Source: Enterovibrio coralii (GTDB lineage Bacteria > Pseudomonadota > Gammaproteobacteria > Enterobacterales > Vibrionaceae). From it: a stretch of 64,000 nucleotides of DNA. Made by a program: the position numbers and the translations under genes. The notes under the pieces were generated by a model. It was given only the letters and a program-made list of their open reading frames with translations. It did no database searches and was not told the origin of the DNA. Location of the stretch: the NCBI RefSeq assembly GCF_001559595.1, contig NZ_LNTY01000058.1:1-64000 (forward strand), written 5' to 3'. Shown one piece after another: positions 30,228 to 38,900 of this stretch; position 1 is the first letter of the stretch, and each line of letters begins with the position of its first letter.

Positions 30228-31624
30228 TTAATACGCCGTTTTACCGACAAAGCCTTTAAAGACGGTAGCAATGACAATTTTGATATCCATCCAAAGCGAC
30301 CAGTTTTGGATGTACTCCAAATCAAACTGAACGCGCTTTTCCATCTTGTCCAAGGTATCTGTTTCGCCGCGATAACCGTTGATTTGCGCCCAACCCGTGA
30401 TGCCTGGTTTCACCTTGTGGCGCAGCATGTAGCGATCAACGATGGCACGATATTGCTCGTTGTGAGCAACAGCATGAGGCGAGGGCCAACAATGGACATA
30501 GACCCTTGCAGGACATTGAAAAATTGCGGCAACTCATCGAGTGAGGTACGACGGATAAACGCACCAAAAGGCGTAACACGTGGGTCGTTTTTGGTGGCCT
30601 GCTTCACTACGTCGCCGTTATCCATTACGGACATTGAGCGAAACTTCCACACTTCAATCTTTCTGCCGTCTAAACCATAACGGTATTGTTTGAAGATAAC
30701 TGGCCCAGGCGAAGAGAGTTTCACACCGATGGCGACGCCAATCAGAACCGGCGAAATCAAAAGCAGGATCAGCACCGAAAGTACGATGTCTTCAAGACGT
30801 TTTGCCCATGCAGATACGCCACTAAACGGGGTGTCATAGACACTCAACGTGTGGACATGACCAATGGTCTGCCAGCGGCTATGGAGCAAGTTGTAGGTGA
30901 AGAAGTCCGGCACCAGATACGTGGTGGCAGTGGTGTCCGCAAACTGGTTGAGGTATTTCGCAATGCGATCTTTGGCGTGCATTGGCATGGCGATGTAAAC
31001 ATGCTGCAAGTTACCTTGCTTAGCTTGTTCAAGTGCCTCACTGACTTTACCGAGCATGGGCGATGGCAGACCGCCTTCGATACGATCGGCGCATCTGTCT
31101 TCGTAAAACCCTTGGAGCTCAATCCCCAACGCGTGGTTACGGTTGAATTCTTTGGCAAGTTCGATGCCATTTGCGGTGGTGCCAATGATGGCCGCACGAC
31201 GGGTATTAAACCCATAGTTGCGCAATTTGCTGAGTGCAGAGCGCGCAAGATAACGCCACAGCACTAAGCCAATACCGCCCATCACAAACCACAGTGACAT
31301 GACGACGCGGGAGAATTCTTCCCCAGATTTTGAGAAGAAGAAAAACGCCACGAGCAGGGCACAAGCACCAAACCAAGGCAAAAGCGTGGCAACCATTTGG
31401 CCTTGGAAATTACTCACGCGCCAAGAGCGGTAGAGGTGCGCACTTTCTGCAAAAAGCAGGTAACACACTGATATCAAGGTTCCAATCAGGAGCCAGTTAT
31501 GAATGACGTTTCCTAAATGAATGAAACTCGCGGCCGCGAGCGATGCACCTATGACCGTTAAATCACAGAGTCGATAAAGGATGGCGAATTCAGCGCCATG
31601 TGTTCGAATCTTTCTGCTGTCCAT
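30228..31624 (-). CDS. Undecaprenyl-phosphate glucose phosphotransferase, WcaJ family (one frame break)
   Basis: This initiating enzyme attaches the first sugar phosphate to undecaprenyl phosphate. The N-terminal half has four to five membrane helices and a CoA-binding-like domain (RRAAIIGTTANG). The C-terminal catalytic half has the SSPGPVIFKQYRYGLDGRK, WKFRSM, RRTSLDELPQFFNVLQGSMSIVGPR and KPGITGWAQINGYRGET motifs. The frame breaks near 30477-30480, where CGCCTCATG needs one C to read GPRPHAVAHNEQ; the repaired protein has 465 residues. It is the first gene of the operon. The ATG at 31624 is favoured over a TTG at 31639. Confidence 0.93.
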
Positions 31625-31683
31625 AACACAAGCTCTCAAACGTTGACGCTCGTAAAAGAAGTGCGTTTTTTATTTCAATTCAT

Positions 31684-31711
31684 ATATTAAAAAGTAAACC
31701 ACACATCCCAA
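31684..31711 (-). promoter_or_regulatory. Candidate promoter of the exopolysaccharide operon
   Basis: On the minus strand TTGGGA (31706-31711) is followed by a 16-base spacer and TAATAT (31684-31689), giving a leader of about 50 bases before wcaJ. A CCCAA-N9-TTGGG inverted repeat (31707-31725) overlaps the -35 and could bind a regulator. Identified by eye. Confidence 0.42.
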
Positions 31712-31865
31712 GCTGGCTAGTTGGGTTCCATTTTCGACTGAGTGCAAAACCGCCCTCAGAAGCGCAGTCAGTAAACCAGCCTATATGCACTTAGAGAAGA
31801 TGAACTTTGTCCGATTTTTTCCTTCTCGTTGTGCAACTCATCACCTTGGTGAAAAAGTACAATGT

Positions 31866-31891
31866 GCTAAGTTTTCTGTACAAAACTCAGC
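31866..31891. repeat. Inverted repeat upstream of the exopolysaccharide operon
   Basis: GCTAAGTTTT and AAAACTCAGC match as inverted arms in 9 of 10 positions around CTGTAC. It lies about 240 bases before wcaJ in a 421-base gene-free region (31625-32045) and is a candidate operator. Confidence 0.45.
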
Positions 31892-31930
31892 TTTAAGTGA
31901 CACTGATCACGAAAAACCACCCGGTTTGCT

Positions 31931-31964
31931 CCACTATTGAGACATATCGAAATTGTCATAGTGG
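31931..31964. repeat. Second inverted repeat in the same intergenic region
   Basis: CCACTAT (31931-31937) and ATAGTGG (31958-31964) are perfect inverted arms, with an inner GACA/TGTC pair. Whether it acts as DNA operator or as the 3' hairpin of the hlyD-like transcript is unclear; no T run follows on the minus strand. Confidence 0.45.
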
Positions 31965-32045
31965 TTTATCCGTTTGCATACGAAAAACGACCTATCTGTA
32001 TGTCATACTTTAGTGCTAGTTTCGTCTGAGTGAGTGCCCACTTCG

Positions 32046-33338
32046 CTACTCCTCTCTAAAGGCTCGATTAAGGCTTTCTGTGAGGGGCTTAGTGAGATAC
32101 TCAATGGGCGTTCTTGGCTCGGTAAGCAGCATGACTTCCGCCTGCATTCCCGGATATAAATCAACGCCATCAAGGACCTCGCTTACTTTGTCCGTCAATT
32201 GAACGCGCGCTAAGTAGTAAGCTTCACCCGATTGCTCATCGACCAGCCTGTCGGCGGAGACAGTAAGCAGTTCTCCATTAAGCGGTTTAACGGCGCGCAT
32301 GCTCAATGCCGTGAGTCGGATCTGCGCCTTCATACCATTCCCAACCTGATCAATGTCTGCAGGGTTCACTCGCGCCTCTATCACCATCTTTTCATCGACA
32401 GGGACGATATCCAATAGTGGCTGGCCGGGTGTAATAACACCTTCTTCGGAATAGACCTGAAGGTTCAGAACAGTGCCGCTCAGCGGCGCAACAATGGTGG
32501 TGCGCTCCAATATGTCTTTTGCTGCAGCCAGTTGTTCATCCAGCTCATAGCGCTCTTCTCGGCTTTCGCGCAGTGCTTCAACGATTTCCTTGATGTGCTC
32601 GAGCTCTTGCTCTTTCAATTGCGCTTGGTTTTCAGCCACGTTTTGCGCGAGGCGACTGGCATTGGCTTGCAGTTGACTGATGGTGCTCAGTATTTGGGTT
32701 TCCTCACGCTCCAACCTCAGCACTTGGGTTTTGCTGACATACCCTTTTTCAGCAAGCTGGCGATTGCCTTCAATCTCTTCACCAATGATGGAAAGACGGC
32801 GTTTTTCAATCACTAACCGCTTTTCCTGTCCTTCAAGCTCGGCTTTGTTTTGCGCCAGTTGTTTATTGATGATTTCTCGCTGCGAGGTGAAAAAGCCACG
32901 TCTGGCTTCAAAAATACGCTGTTGGTTGGTGAGCAACTCTTCAACGCGTGGATCGTCACGTTGTGCCAGTAATGACGCCTCAAATTCGATGGTGTCTTTG
33001 TCGTCACGTTCAGCAATGAGTCGGGCTTCGCGAGCGACGGCATTACGCTGTTTGCTGATAAGTTGCGTTAGCTGGGCGCGTGCTTGGGTGTCATCCAAAA
33101 TGATAAGTGGCTGGCCTTTCTCGATGATCTGACCTTCTGCCACTTGGATTTTGTCAATGATGCCACCCTCGAAGTGTTGAACGGTTTTGCGCTGCGAGTC
33201 CACGGTGACGATACCTGGAGCGATCGATGCACCTTCAAGCGGACTGAATACAGACCAGATACCGAAGGTGCCGAAAAACAGCGCAATAAAACCAAAGCCG
33301 ATAATGCTTAAGCGGCGAACCGCAGGGATCTCTGTCAC
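32046..33338 (-). CDS. HlyD/PrsE-type membrane fusion protein of a type I secretion system
   Basis: This 430-residue periplasmic adaptor links an ABC exporter to an outer-membrane TolC channel. One N-terminal membrane helix (residues 10-30) is followed by a biotinyl-lipoyl half (VDSQRKTVQHFEGGII), a long coiled coil (about 85-270), the second half (TTIVAPLSGTVLNLQVYSEEGVITPGQPLLDIVP) and the C-terminal beta domain ending SLNRAFREE. The GTG start at 33338 overlaps the TGA of the ATPase gene. No tolC-like gene is present nearby. Confidence 0.93.
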   Translation of the reverse strand: MTEIPAVRRLSIIGFGFIALFFGTFGIWSVFSPLEGASIAPGIVTVDSQRKTVQHFEGGIIDKIQVAEGQIIEKGQPLIILDDTQARAQLTQLISKQRNAVAREARLIAERDDKDTIEFEASLLAQRDDPRVEELLTNQQRIFEARRGFFTSQREIINKQLAQNKAELEGQEKRLVIEKRRLSIIGEEIEGNRQLAEKGYVSKTQVLRLEREETQILSTISQLQANASRLAQNVAENQAQLKEQELEHIKEIVEALRESREERYELDEQLAAAKDILERTTIVAPLSGTVLNLQVYSEEGVITPGQPLLDIVPVDEKMVIEARVNPADIDQVGNGMKAQIRLTALSMRAVKPLNGELLTVSADRLVDEQSGEAYYLARVQLTDKVSEVLDGVDLYPGMQAEVMLLTEPRTPIEYLTKPLTESLNRAFREE

Positions 33339-35043
33339 TTACTGCCTCCTTTCGCGGCAATGGCGGCACTTTGCTCTAACAGGGGCTTGAGCACTTCATC
33401 GCGCTCGCCGAAGGCGCGAATTTGACTGTCTTGCAGCACCATCAGTTTGTCCATGGACTGCATCATGCTCGGGCGATGGCCAACCAGAATAACGGTGGCT
33501 TTGCGCGACTTGAGATAGGCGATGGCACGTTGCAGTGCTACCTCACCGACGCCATCTAGGTTGGCGTTGGCTTCATCGAGAATGACCAAGCTTGGGTCGC
33601 CATATAACGCGCGGGCGAGGGCGATCCGCTGCCTCTCTCCACCGGAAAGCCCGAGACCTCGTTCACCCACGACAGTGTCGTAACCTTGTGGTTGGCGAAG
33701 GATCAGTTCATGACAGCCAGCTAACTTCGCTGCTTGGATCACCGCATCCGGTTCGCCTTCCGCCATGCGGGCAATGTTGTGGCGGATACTGCCGGGAAAG
33801 AGTTCGACATCTTGCGGCAAGTAACCACAGTGAGGGCCAAGATCGTCAGGATCCCACTTGGAGACATCCATATTATCGAGCCTCACTGTGCCTGCATTAG
33901 GGATGAGGTTGCCGAGCAGAAGGCGCGCCAAGGTAGATTTCCCTGTGCCGGAAGGGCCGATAATGCCAAGGGCTTCACCGGCAAGCAGCTTGAAGGTGAT
34001 GCATGAAGGACTGGCTCGGCTTGGCCCGGGTGGAAGTAGGTCATTTTCTCGACCGAGATGTTGCCAGCAGGCTTCGGGAGTGGCATGGACTTCGCACGCT
34101 CTGGGAACAAGGGAATTTGCTCTTTTAAGCGGGCGTAGCTTTGCTTGGCCGCAATGGCTGTGCCCCATGCACTGATGGATTGTTCAACCGGTGCCAAAGC
34201 GCGCGCCATCAAAATGGAGCCTGCAATCATGGCTCCAGGTGTCAGTTCGTTTTGGATAACCAACCAAGCACCCACACCCAGCATGGCAATTTGCAGCAAC
34301 ATACGCAGGAATTTGGACGTTGCAGTGAGCAGTGCCCCTTTGGAGTTCGCATTTATCTGGCCATCAATACTTTGGTTGTTGAGTTCGGTCCAATTGCGGA
34401 TGAAGTTTTTCATGATGCCCATGGCCTCAATGGCATCGGCATTGCGCGCGGCGGACTCCGCTTGCTGCATGGCGAGAATGGCAGATTCGTTCGCTTCTTT
34501 GTGCGCTTTCTTTGTCACTCTGTCGTTAATGATGGCTATCGCAAACAACAGCAGTGCGCCGGCGGTGGCAATAAAACCAAGTATGGGGTGAAGCAAGAAA
34601 ACAAAGGCCAGAAAGACGGGCGTCCAAGGCGCATCAAGGGCAGGGATTACAGCGTTACCGCCAATGAATGCACGGATCCCTGCAATATCCCGAAGGCTTT
34701 GCACTGATGCCGATACACCGCGGCGAAGTTGCATCGCAATGCTGCCCGCGAGCACTTCCGGTGATAGGCTTTGGTCAAACCAAGCACCAATTCTTACCAT
34801 CACTCGGGTACGCACGTTTTCCAATGCGGCCATGGTAAAGAGGGCAAAGACGGTAATGACAGTGAGTAAAAGCAGCGTATCCACCGAGCGGGAGCTGATG
34901 ACCCGGTCGTAGATTTGCAGCATGTAAAGTGGCACAGCGAGCACAAGTAAGTTGAGCACAAAGCTGAATGCCACAACTAACAGCAAGGCGCGTTTACACT
35001 GGTCGAGTGTTGTTTTTAATTGGTTTTCTGTTGTCAGCGACAT
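33335..35043 (-). CDS. Type I secretion ABC transporter, PrsD/HasD-type permease-ATPase (one frame break)
   Basis: Repaired, this is a 569-residue half-transporter. The N-terminal membrane domain has about six helices, starting LLLVVAFSFVLNLLVLAVPLYMLQIYDRV. The ATPase follows: Walker A IIGPSGTGKSTLARLL, signature LGLSGGERQRIALARAL, Walker B LVILDEANANLD, and the H-loop VGHRPS. It has no N-terminal C39-like domain, as expected for exporters of RTX substrates. The frame breaks near 34001, where CATGCATCACC needs one base to read VLHAITFKLLAGEAL. It lies between the small RTX gene and hlyD, so the RTX protein is the likely cargo. Confidence 0.92.
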
Positions 35044-35112
35044 GGCGTACCTGAGAGCAGGCCTTACGCAAACCTCACATCCTTGTTGTGCGTAAAGGGC
35101 AGTTTCACAATG

Positions 35113-35144
35113 AAAAAAGGCAACCCGATTTCAGACAGGTTGCC
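35113..35144 (-). terminator. Intrinsic terminator after the RTX gene
   Basis: On the minus strand GGCAACC and GGTTGCC pair around 12 bases and are followed by TTTTTT. It lies between the RTX gene and the ABC transporter gene. Partial read-through would give more cargo than transporter. Confidence 0.85.
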
Positions 35145-35164
35145 TTGAGTATAGACCGCGTAAA

Positions 35165-35782
35165 TCAGACGATTAGGAAGTCTGTTGCGGAAAGATCGGT
35201 CGCGAGCGTGTTGTTCAAAGTGATAACGCCGCCATCGGCAAGGGTGATCACTGTAGTTACGCCTTGTTGCGCGATATCGAGGTCACCGAAGCTGGTATCG
35301 CCCGTGCCGCGGATCAAAATGGTGTCAGTACCAATTTCAAAGTCCACAATACGGTCGTTACCTGTACCTGCGCCGAGGATGCTTTCGAAGTGGAAGATGT
35401 CTTCACCTTCACCACCGATCAGAAAGTCGTTGCCTGTGCCGCTGATCAAACGGTCATGTCCGTCGCCACCAAACAATTTGTCATTGCCTGAGTTGGCGTA
35501 GAGCACGTCGTCGCCGTCACCGCCGAGAAGGGTGTCATTGCCAGAGCCGCCAAACAATGTGTCATTGTCAAAGCCGCCGCCTAGGAAGTCATCGCCTGAG
35601 CCGCCAGATAATACATCGTTACCACGACCACCAATCAGGAAGTCGTCGCCGCCACCACCATTGATTTGGTCGTCGCCGCCAAACCCAATGATCCTGTCAT
35701 TACCACCTAATCCGTTAATGACATCTGAATCGGCTGTGCCGTCCAGCGTGTCATCATTTGGAGTTCCATTAATCGTTGCCAT
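35165..35782 (-). CDS. Small secreted RTX calcium-binding protein
   Basis: This is a 205-residue acidic protein with no signal peptide. Residues 24-131 are twelve tandem GGxGxDxLx-type nonapeptides, which form a Ca-binding beta roll. The remaining C-terminal 70 residues (DRIVDFEIGTDTILI...LSATDFLIV) look like a type I secretion tail. It has no enzymatic domain, so the roll itself seems to be the functional part. The adjacent PrsDE-like genes should export it. Known parallels are small RTX matrix or export proteins of rhizobial EPS loci such as ExpE1. A matrix role here is inference. Confidence 0.9.
   Translation of the reverse strand: MATINGTPNDDTLDGTADSDVINGLGGNDRIIGFGGDDQINGGGGDDFLIGGRGNDVLSGGSGDDFLGGGFDNDTLFGGSGNDTLLGGDGDDVLYANSGNDKLFGGDGHDRLISGTGNDFLIGGEGEDIFHFESILGAGTGNDRIVDFEIGTDTILIRGTGDTSFGDLDIAQQGVTTVITLADGGVITLNNTLATDLSATDFLIV
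35390..35713 (-). repeat. Twelve RTX nonapeptide repeats
   Basis: Codons 24-131 of the RTX gene form twelve 27-base units, each encoding variants of GGSGNDTLL. Units 6, 9 and 11 are degenerate (GGFDNDTLF, ANSGNDKLF, SGTGNDFLI). The DNA periodicity is protein-driven. Confidence 0.9.
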
Positions 35783-35944
35783 AATACCTTTGTCCTTTGC
35801 TAGCCTTCACGCATACGTCTATTGCGAGCCAACTGTGCTAACCATCGCGCCAGCAGGGGCGACAGTGTCCTTTTCCGGATGGGTTTAAAGCTGAACGACA
35901 AGCGCACCTCTCTCCAAACCATCCTTGTATTTGTATTGACATTC

Positions 35945-35988
35945 TTTCTCAGACGGGATGAGAAAACTGTCTCAAAGGTGAGTGAGAC
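35945..35988. promoter_or_regulatory. Two adjacent TCTCA/TGAGA inverted repeats upstream of the RTX gene
   Basis: TTTCTCA-N7-TGAGAAA (35945-35965) is followed three bases later by GTCTCA-N8-TGAGAC (35969-35988). Both share the TCTCA/TGAGA core. They lie about 165-205 bases before the RTX start. Nothing else is recognisable in the 332-base gap 35783-36114 except the regulator's terminator. They are candidate tandem operator sites. Confidence 0.5.
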
Positions 35989-36029
35989 GGCGATGAGGTA
36001 TGAAGAAAGGCGCAGAAGCCCGTTGCATA

Positions 36030-36064
36030 GGCAAAAACGAAAACAGCACGCGTTAGCGTGCTGT
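36030..36064 (-). terminator. Terminator of the qstR-like gene
   Basis: On the minus strand the perfect 9-base stem ACAGCACGC/GCGTGCTGT with a four-base loop is followed by TTTCGTTTTTG. Confidence 0.85.
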
Positions 36065-36114
36065 CTGAAAGATTGCTGGGAGAGAAAGTTTCGCTCAGCG
36101 GAGAAGGTGTGGCG

Positions 36115-36792
36115 TTAGCCTTGGTAGTCCAACCCAATCACAGAGAGGTTGTTTTTGGCCCAGAACACGGCTTGAACACGGTTCTTCACATTGATCTTTT
36201 TAAAGATGTTATAGAGGTGAGATTTAACCGTGTGCTCGGAGACAAACAGGCTGTCAGCAATCTCGCTGTTGGAGGCACCAGTGACGAGCTTACGCAGGAT
36301 TTGCTGCTCGCGATTGGTCAGGCAAATGTCCGAGTAATCAATCGCGTTGCTGTTGTTCTGTTGATAGTAGTGGATGAGTTCTGCCAGCTTTTGGCGAGGC
36401 AGCCAGTATTCACCGGACAACATTTTTTCGATGCCGTGGCAAAGGTGCTCCAAATCATCTTCTTTTTTGAATACGCCTTTGATAAATGGCCAGCTTGCCA
36501 ACTCTTTGGCGGAAAGGTCGTGCGCGTTGAACAGCGCAAACACGTGTTGGTCGCTGAACGGAGAAAGGCTTTGCTTCACGAAGTTAACCGTGTCTCCTTC
36601 GAATGCACTTAGGTCTATCAATACCAACCCTGATGACGTGGCAAGCTTGTCACCAATCTCTTGCTTTTCCACCAATATCACACTGCTGTCGATTTCTTTT
36701 TCCAAACATGAAATCAACGCAGTGATTGTCATGCTTGGCTCGGAAACGAGCAGGATTGTGTATCTATCAGATGTGGTCTCAATGGTTTGCAT
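36115..36792 (-). CDS. qstR: LuxR-family regulator of the VpsT/CsgD/QstR group
   Basis: This is a 225-residue regulator. The N-terminal receiver-like domain lacks the phospho-acceptor pocket of true response regulators. The C-terminal LuxR helix-turn-helix is clear: LTNREQQILRKLVTGASNSEIADSLFVSEHTVKSHLYNIFKKI. The segment EYWLPRQKLAEL sits where VpsT has its c-di-GMP-binding W[FLM][TS]R motif; here it reads WLPR, so the third position is proline. Position next to ssb matches V. cholerae qstR (VC0396), a regulator of natural transformation and T6SS. Its location beside the EPS block leaves a VpsT-like matrix regulator as an alternative. Confidence 0.8.
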   Translation of the reverse strand: MQTIETTSDRYTILLVSEPSMTITALISCLEKEIDSSVILVEKQEIGDKLATSSGLVLIDLSAFEGDTVNFVKQSLSPFSDQHVFALFNAHDLSAKELASWPFIKGVFKKEDDLEHLCHGIEKMLSGEYWLPRQKLAELIHYYQQNNSNAIDYSDICLTNREQQILRKLVTGASNSEIADSLFVSEHTVKSHLYNIFKKINVKNRVQAVFWAKNNLSVIGLDYQG

Positions 36793-36865
36793 GTGTATCC
36801 CTAAATGCTTCTGGTGAAATGTTGCGATCTTCCTTTCCTGTTTCGCTCATGCAGCAAACAAGAGG

Positions 36866-36881
36866 GTCATGTAAACATGAC
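36866..36881. promoter_or_regulatory. Perfect palindrome upstream of qstR
   Basis: GTCATGT-AA-ACATGAC is a perfect 16-base dyad about 75 bases before the qstR ATG, enclosed by ATGCAGC (36849-36855) and GCTGCAT (36884-36890). It is a likely site for a dimeric regulator. Apart from this and the ssb ribosome site, nothing recognisable was seen in the 388 bases between qstR and ssb. Confidence 0.5.
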
Positions 36882-37180
36882 TCGCTGCATTTTAAAGCGC
36901 ATTGAACCAGACGTTCGTATCATTTTTATAACTTTCTAATTAAGTTATTGATGCGACACCGTCCTCAATCTCAATGTTAGTCTAATACAAATTGCACATC
37001 ATCGCCGTTCCTAGCACTGCAGTTTATGATCTGGTGCAACGGTTACATTCCAAGCAGTGCAACACCAAAGTTTCGATTTAAAGCCTATGACGTATATATC
37101 GGCTTCTGTTATCATCGCCGTTTAATTATCCGTTGCGCACCTCTATGGATGGCGCGCTCAAAATGGTTTGGGAGCTAAAT

Positions 37181-37708
37181 ATGGCCAGCCGTGGTGTAAA
37201 CAAAGTAATTCTGATTGGCAACCTGGGTAACGATCCTGAGGTTCGCTATCTGCCAAATGGCGGTGCGGTGGCCAATCTAACTATTGCGACCTCAGAAACG
37301 TGGCGCGATAAGAACACTGGCGAAAACAAAGAGATGACTGAATGGCACCGTGTTGTCATGTACCGTCGTCTTGCTGAAATCGCGGGTGAGTACCTGAAAA
37401 AAGGCTCAAAAGTGTACCTAGAAGGTCGTCTGCAAACACGTAAGTGGCAGGGCCAAGATGGTCAAGATCGTTACACAACTGAAATCGTTGCGAACGAAAT
37501 GCAAATGCTGGACAGCCGCGCAGGTGGTGGTATGGGTCAAGGCCAACCAATGCAGCAGCAGAACCAACAGCAGCAAGGTGGTTGGGGTCAGCCTCAGCAG
37601 CCTTCTTACCAGCAGCAACAACCGCCAATGCAGCAGCAAGCTCCTCAGCAGCAGCCGCAACAGCAGTACAACGATCTGCCAGATTTCGACGACGATATCC
37701 CGTTCTAA
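37181..37708 (+). CDS. ssb: Single-stranded DNA-binding protein
   Basis: This is a 175-residue protein with one OB fold (residues about 1-112: [44 protein letters not shown]) and a long glutamine- and proline-rich linker (about 120-165). It ends in the acidic tip DFDDDIPF that recruits partner proteins. The ATG at 37181 is chosen because GGAG lies about 7 bases upstream and the protein then begins like E. coli SSB. Upstream in-frame codons are probably untranslated. A terminator follows. Confidence 0.97.
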   Translation: MASRGVNKVILIGNLGNDPEVRYLPNGGAVANLTIATSETWRDKNTGENKEMTEWHRVVMYRRLAEIAGEYLKKGSKVYLEGRLQTRKWQGQDGQDRYTTEIVANEMQMLDSRAGGGMGQGQPMQQQNQQQQGGWGQPQQPSYQQQQPPMQQQAPQQQPQQQYNDLPDFDDDIPF

Positions 37709-37730
37709 TTATCGAACGTCCAGAATCTAT

Positions 37731-37757
37731 AAGCCCCGCACAATGCGGGGCTTTGTT
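37731..37757 (+). terminator. ssb terminator
   Basis: AAGCCCCGCA and TGCGGGGCTT pair around CAA, followed by TGTTTTA. Confidence 0.9.
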
Positions 37758-37780
37758 TTATCTGGCGGCTGTGTTTGGGC

Positions 37781-38659
37781 TTACGGTGCCACTTTCTGTT
37801 TAATGAAGTCGATGAAAAGACGCGTCTTGGTGTGGTTGTATTCAAGCTTTGGGTAGTAAGCATACGCAGCACTTTTTGGCTGGCGCACTTCGGGCAATAC
37901 AGGCACCAGCAATCCTTGGTCAAGCTCTTTTCGAATGGTCACGTCACCGACCAGGATAATCCCCAATCCTGCCACTGCGGCATTCACTAAGGCTTCTGGG
38001 TTTGGCGACACAAAATTGCCTTTCAGTCTTAGTTTCACCCCATGCTCAAAATCATGCTCTTGCGGATGACTGCTAGAGCCAAACAACAAGCAGTTGTGTT
38101 GCAGCAATTGTTCGGGGCTTAGGATAGGCGGATGCTGCGCTAAGTATGTCGGTGAGGCAAAAAAGCGCGGCTGGAAGTCAAACAGCTTGGTGGCGATGAA
38201 ACTTGCCGAGTTGAAATCTGCCAGCTCACGGGTGATGACAATATCAAGGTTAGGATCGGGCAACTGACCCGGTGCCAAGGTATGCAGCTCCACCTGAATG
38301 TTAGGGTACGCAGCCAAAAACTCGCCGATGTTACTGACAAGAAGGCGACTGCCCGTGGCCAGAGGCGCGCCAATGCGCAAGACACCGCTCACTTCCCCAT
38401 AGGTTGATGTGGTTTCTGACACCAACTGGTTCCAGTCATCAATCAAAAGCTTACCGCGTTGGTAAAACAGCTTACCTGCATCGGTCATGGTCAGGTGTCG
38501 TGTGGTTCTTTTCAACAGCTGTACGCCCAGCTGATTCTCCAGCCAAGCCAGACGTTTTGAAAGGGCTGAGCTTGACGTGTTCAGTTTGGTGGCGGCTTGG
38601 GCAAGTGAGCCCATGTCGACAACGGTGATATAGCTTTTAGCGCAGGTGATCCAATCCAT
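37781..38659 (-). CDS. LysR-family transcriptional regulator
   Basis: This is a 292-residue regulator. The N-terminal winged helix shows SLAQAATKLNTSSSALSKRLAWLENQLGVQLLKRTTRHLTMTDAG, followed by a periplasmic-binding-protein-like effector domain (GVLRIGAPLATGSRLLVSNIGEFLAAYPNIQVEL). It is convergent with ssb and divergent from csrD. Unlike most LysR genes it has no divergent metabolic partner, so its target and ligand cannot be inferred. Confidence 0.92.
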   Translation of the reverse strand: MDWITCAKSYITVVDMGSLAQAATKLNTSSSALSKRLAWLENQLGVQLLKRTTRHLTMTDAGKLFYQRGKLLIDDWNQLVSETTSTYGEVSGVLRIGAPLATGSRLLVSNIGEFLAAYPNIQVELHTLAPGQLPDPNLDIVITRELADFNSASFIATKLFDFQPRFFASPTYLAQHPPILSPEQLLQHNCLLFGSSSHPQEHDFEHGVKLRLKGNFVSPNPEALVNAAVAGLGIILVGDVTIRKELDQGLLVPVLPEVRQPKSAAYAYYPKLEYNHTKTRLFIDFIKQKVAP

Positions 38660-38900
38660 CTAATGATTCATTCCAACGAGTATCGACTTTGCATTCACTT
38701 TCCGTTCTGGAAGCACGATAATATAGCCAAATGCATGAATAAAGTGGTTATACCTAACTTCGTTCATCGCCACTTTAAAATTTATCCTCTTTGGCGAAAA
38801 ATGCCGGGAACCATCAACATTTAGAAGTGCCCATCGCTTTTACTGCTTCGTGTGGAATGACGCAAGATGAAGACGCATACGGCCTGAACGTGGAAGTTGA

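Noticed and set aside
31741-31765. GGCGGTTTTGCA on the minus strand as an ops/JUMPstart element
   Set aside because: Only about 7 of 12 bases match the ops consensus and it lies upstream of the likely promoter.
35390-35713. Periodic GC-rich DNA resembling a CRISPR or tandem array
   Set aside because: The 27-base period encodes RTX nonapeptides and the units vary as protein repeats do.
15500-36100. Genomic island borders with integrase, transposase or attachment repeats
   Set aside because: None were seen; the block is called accessory only from synteny.
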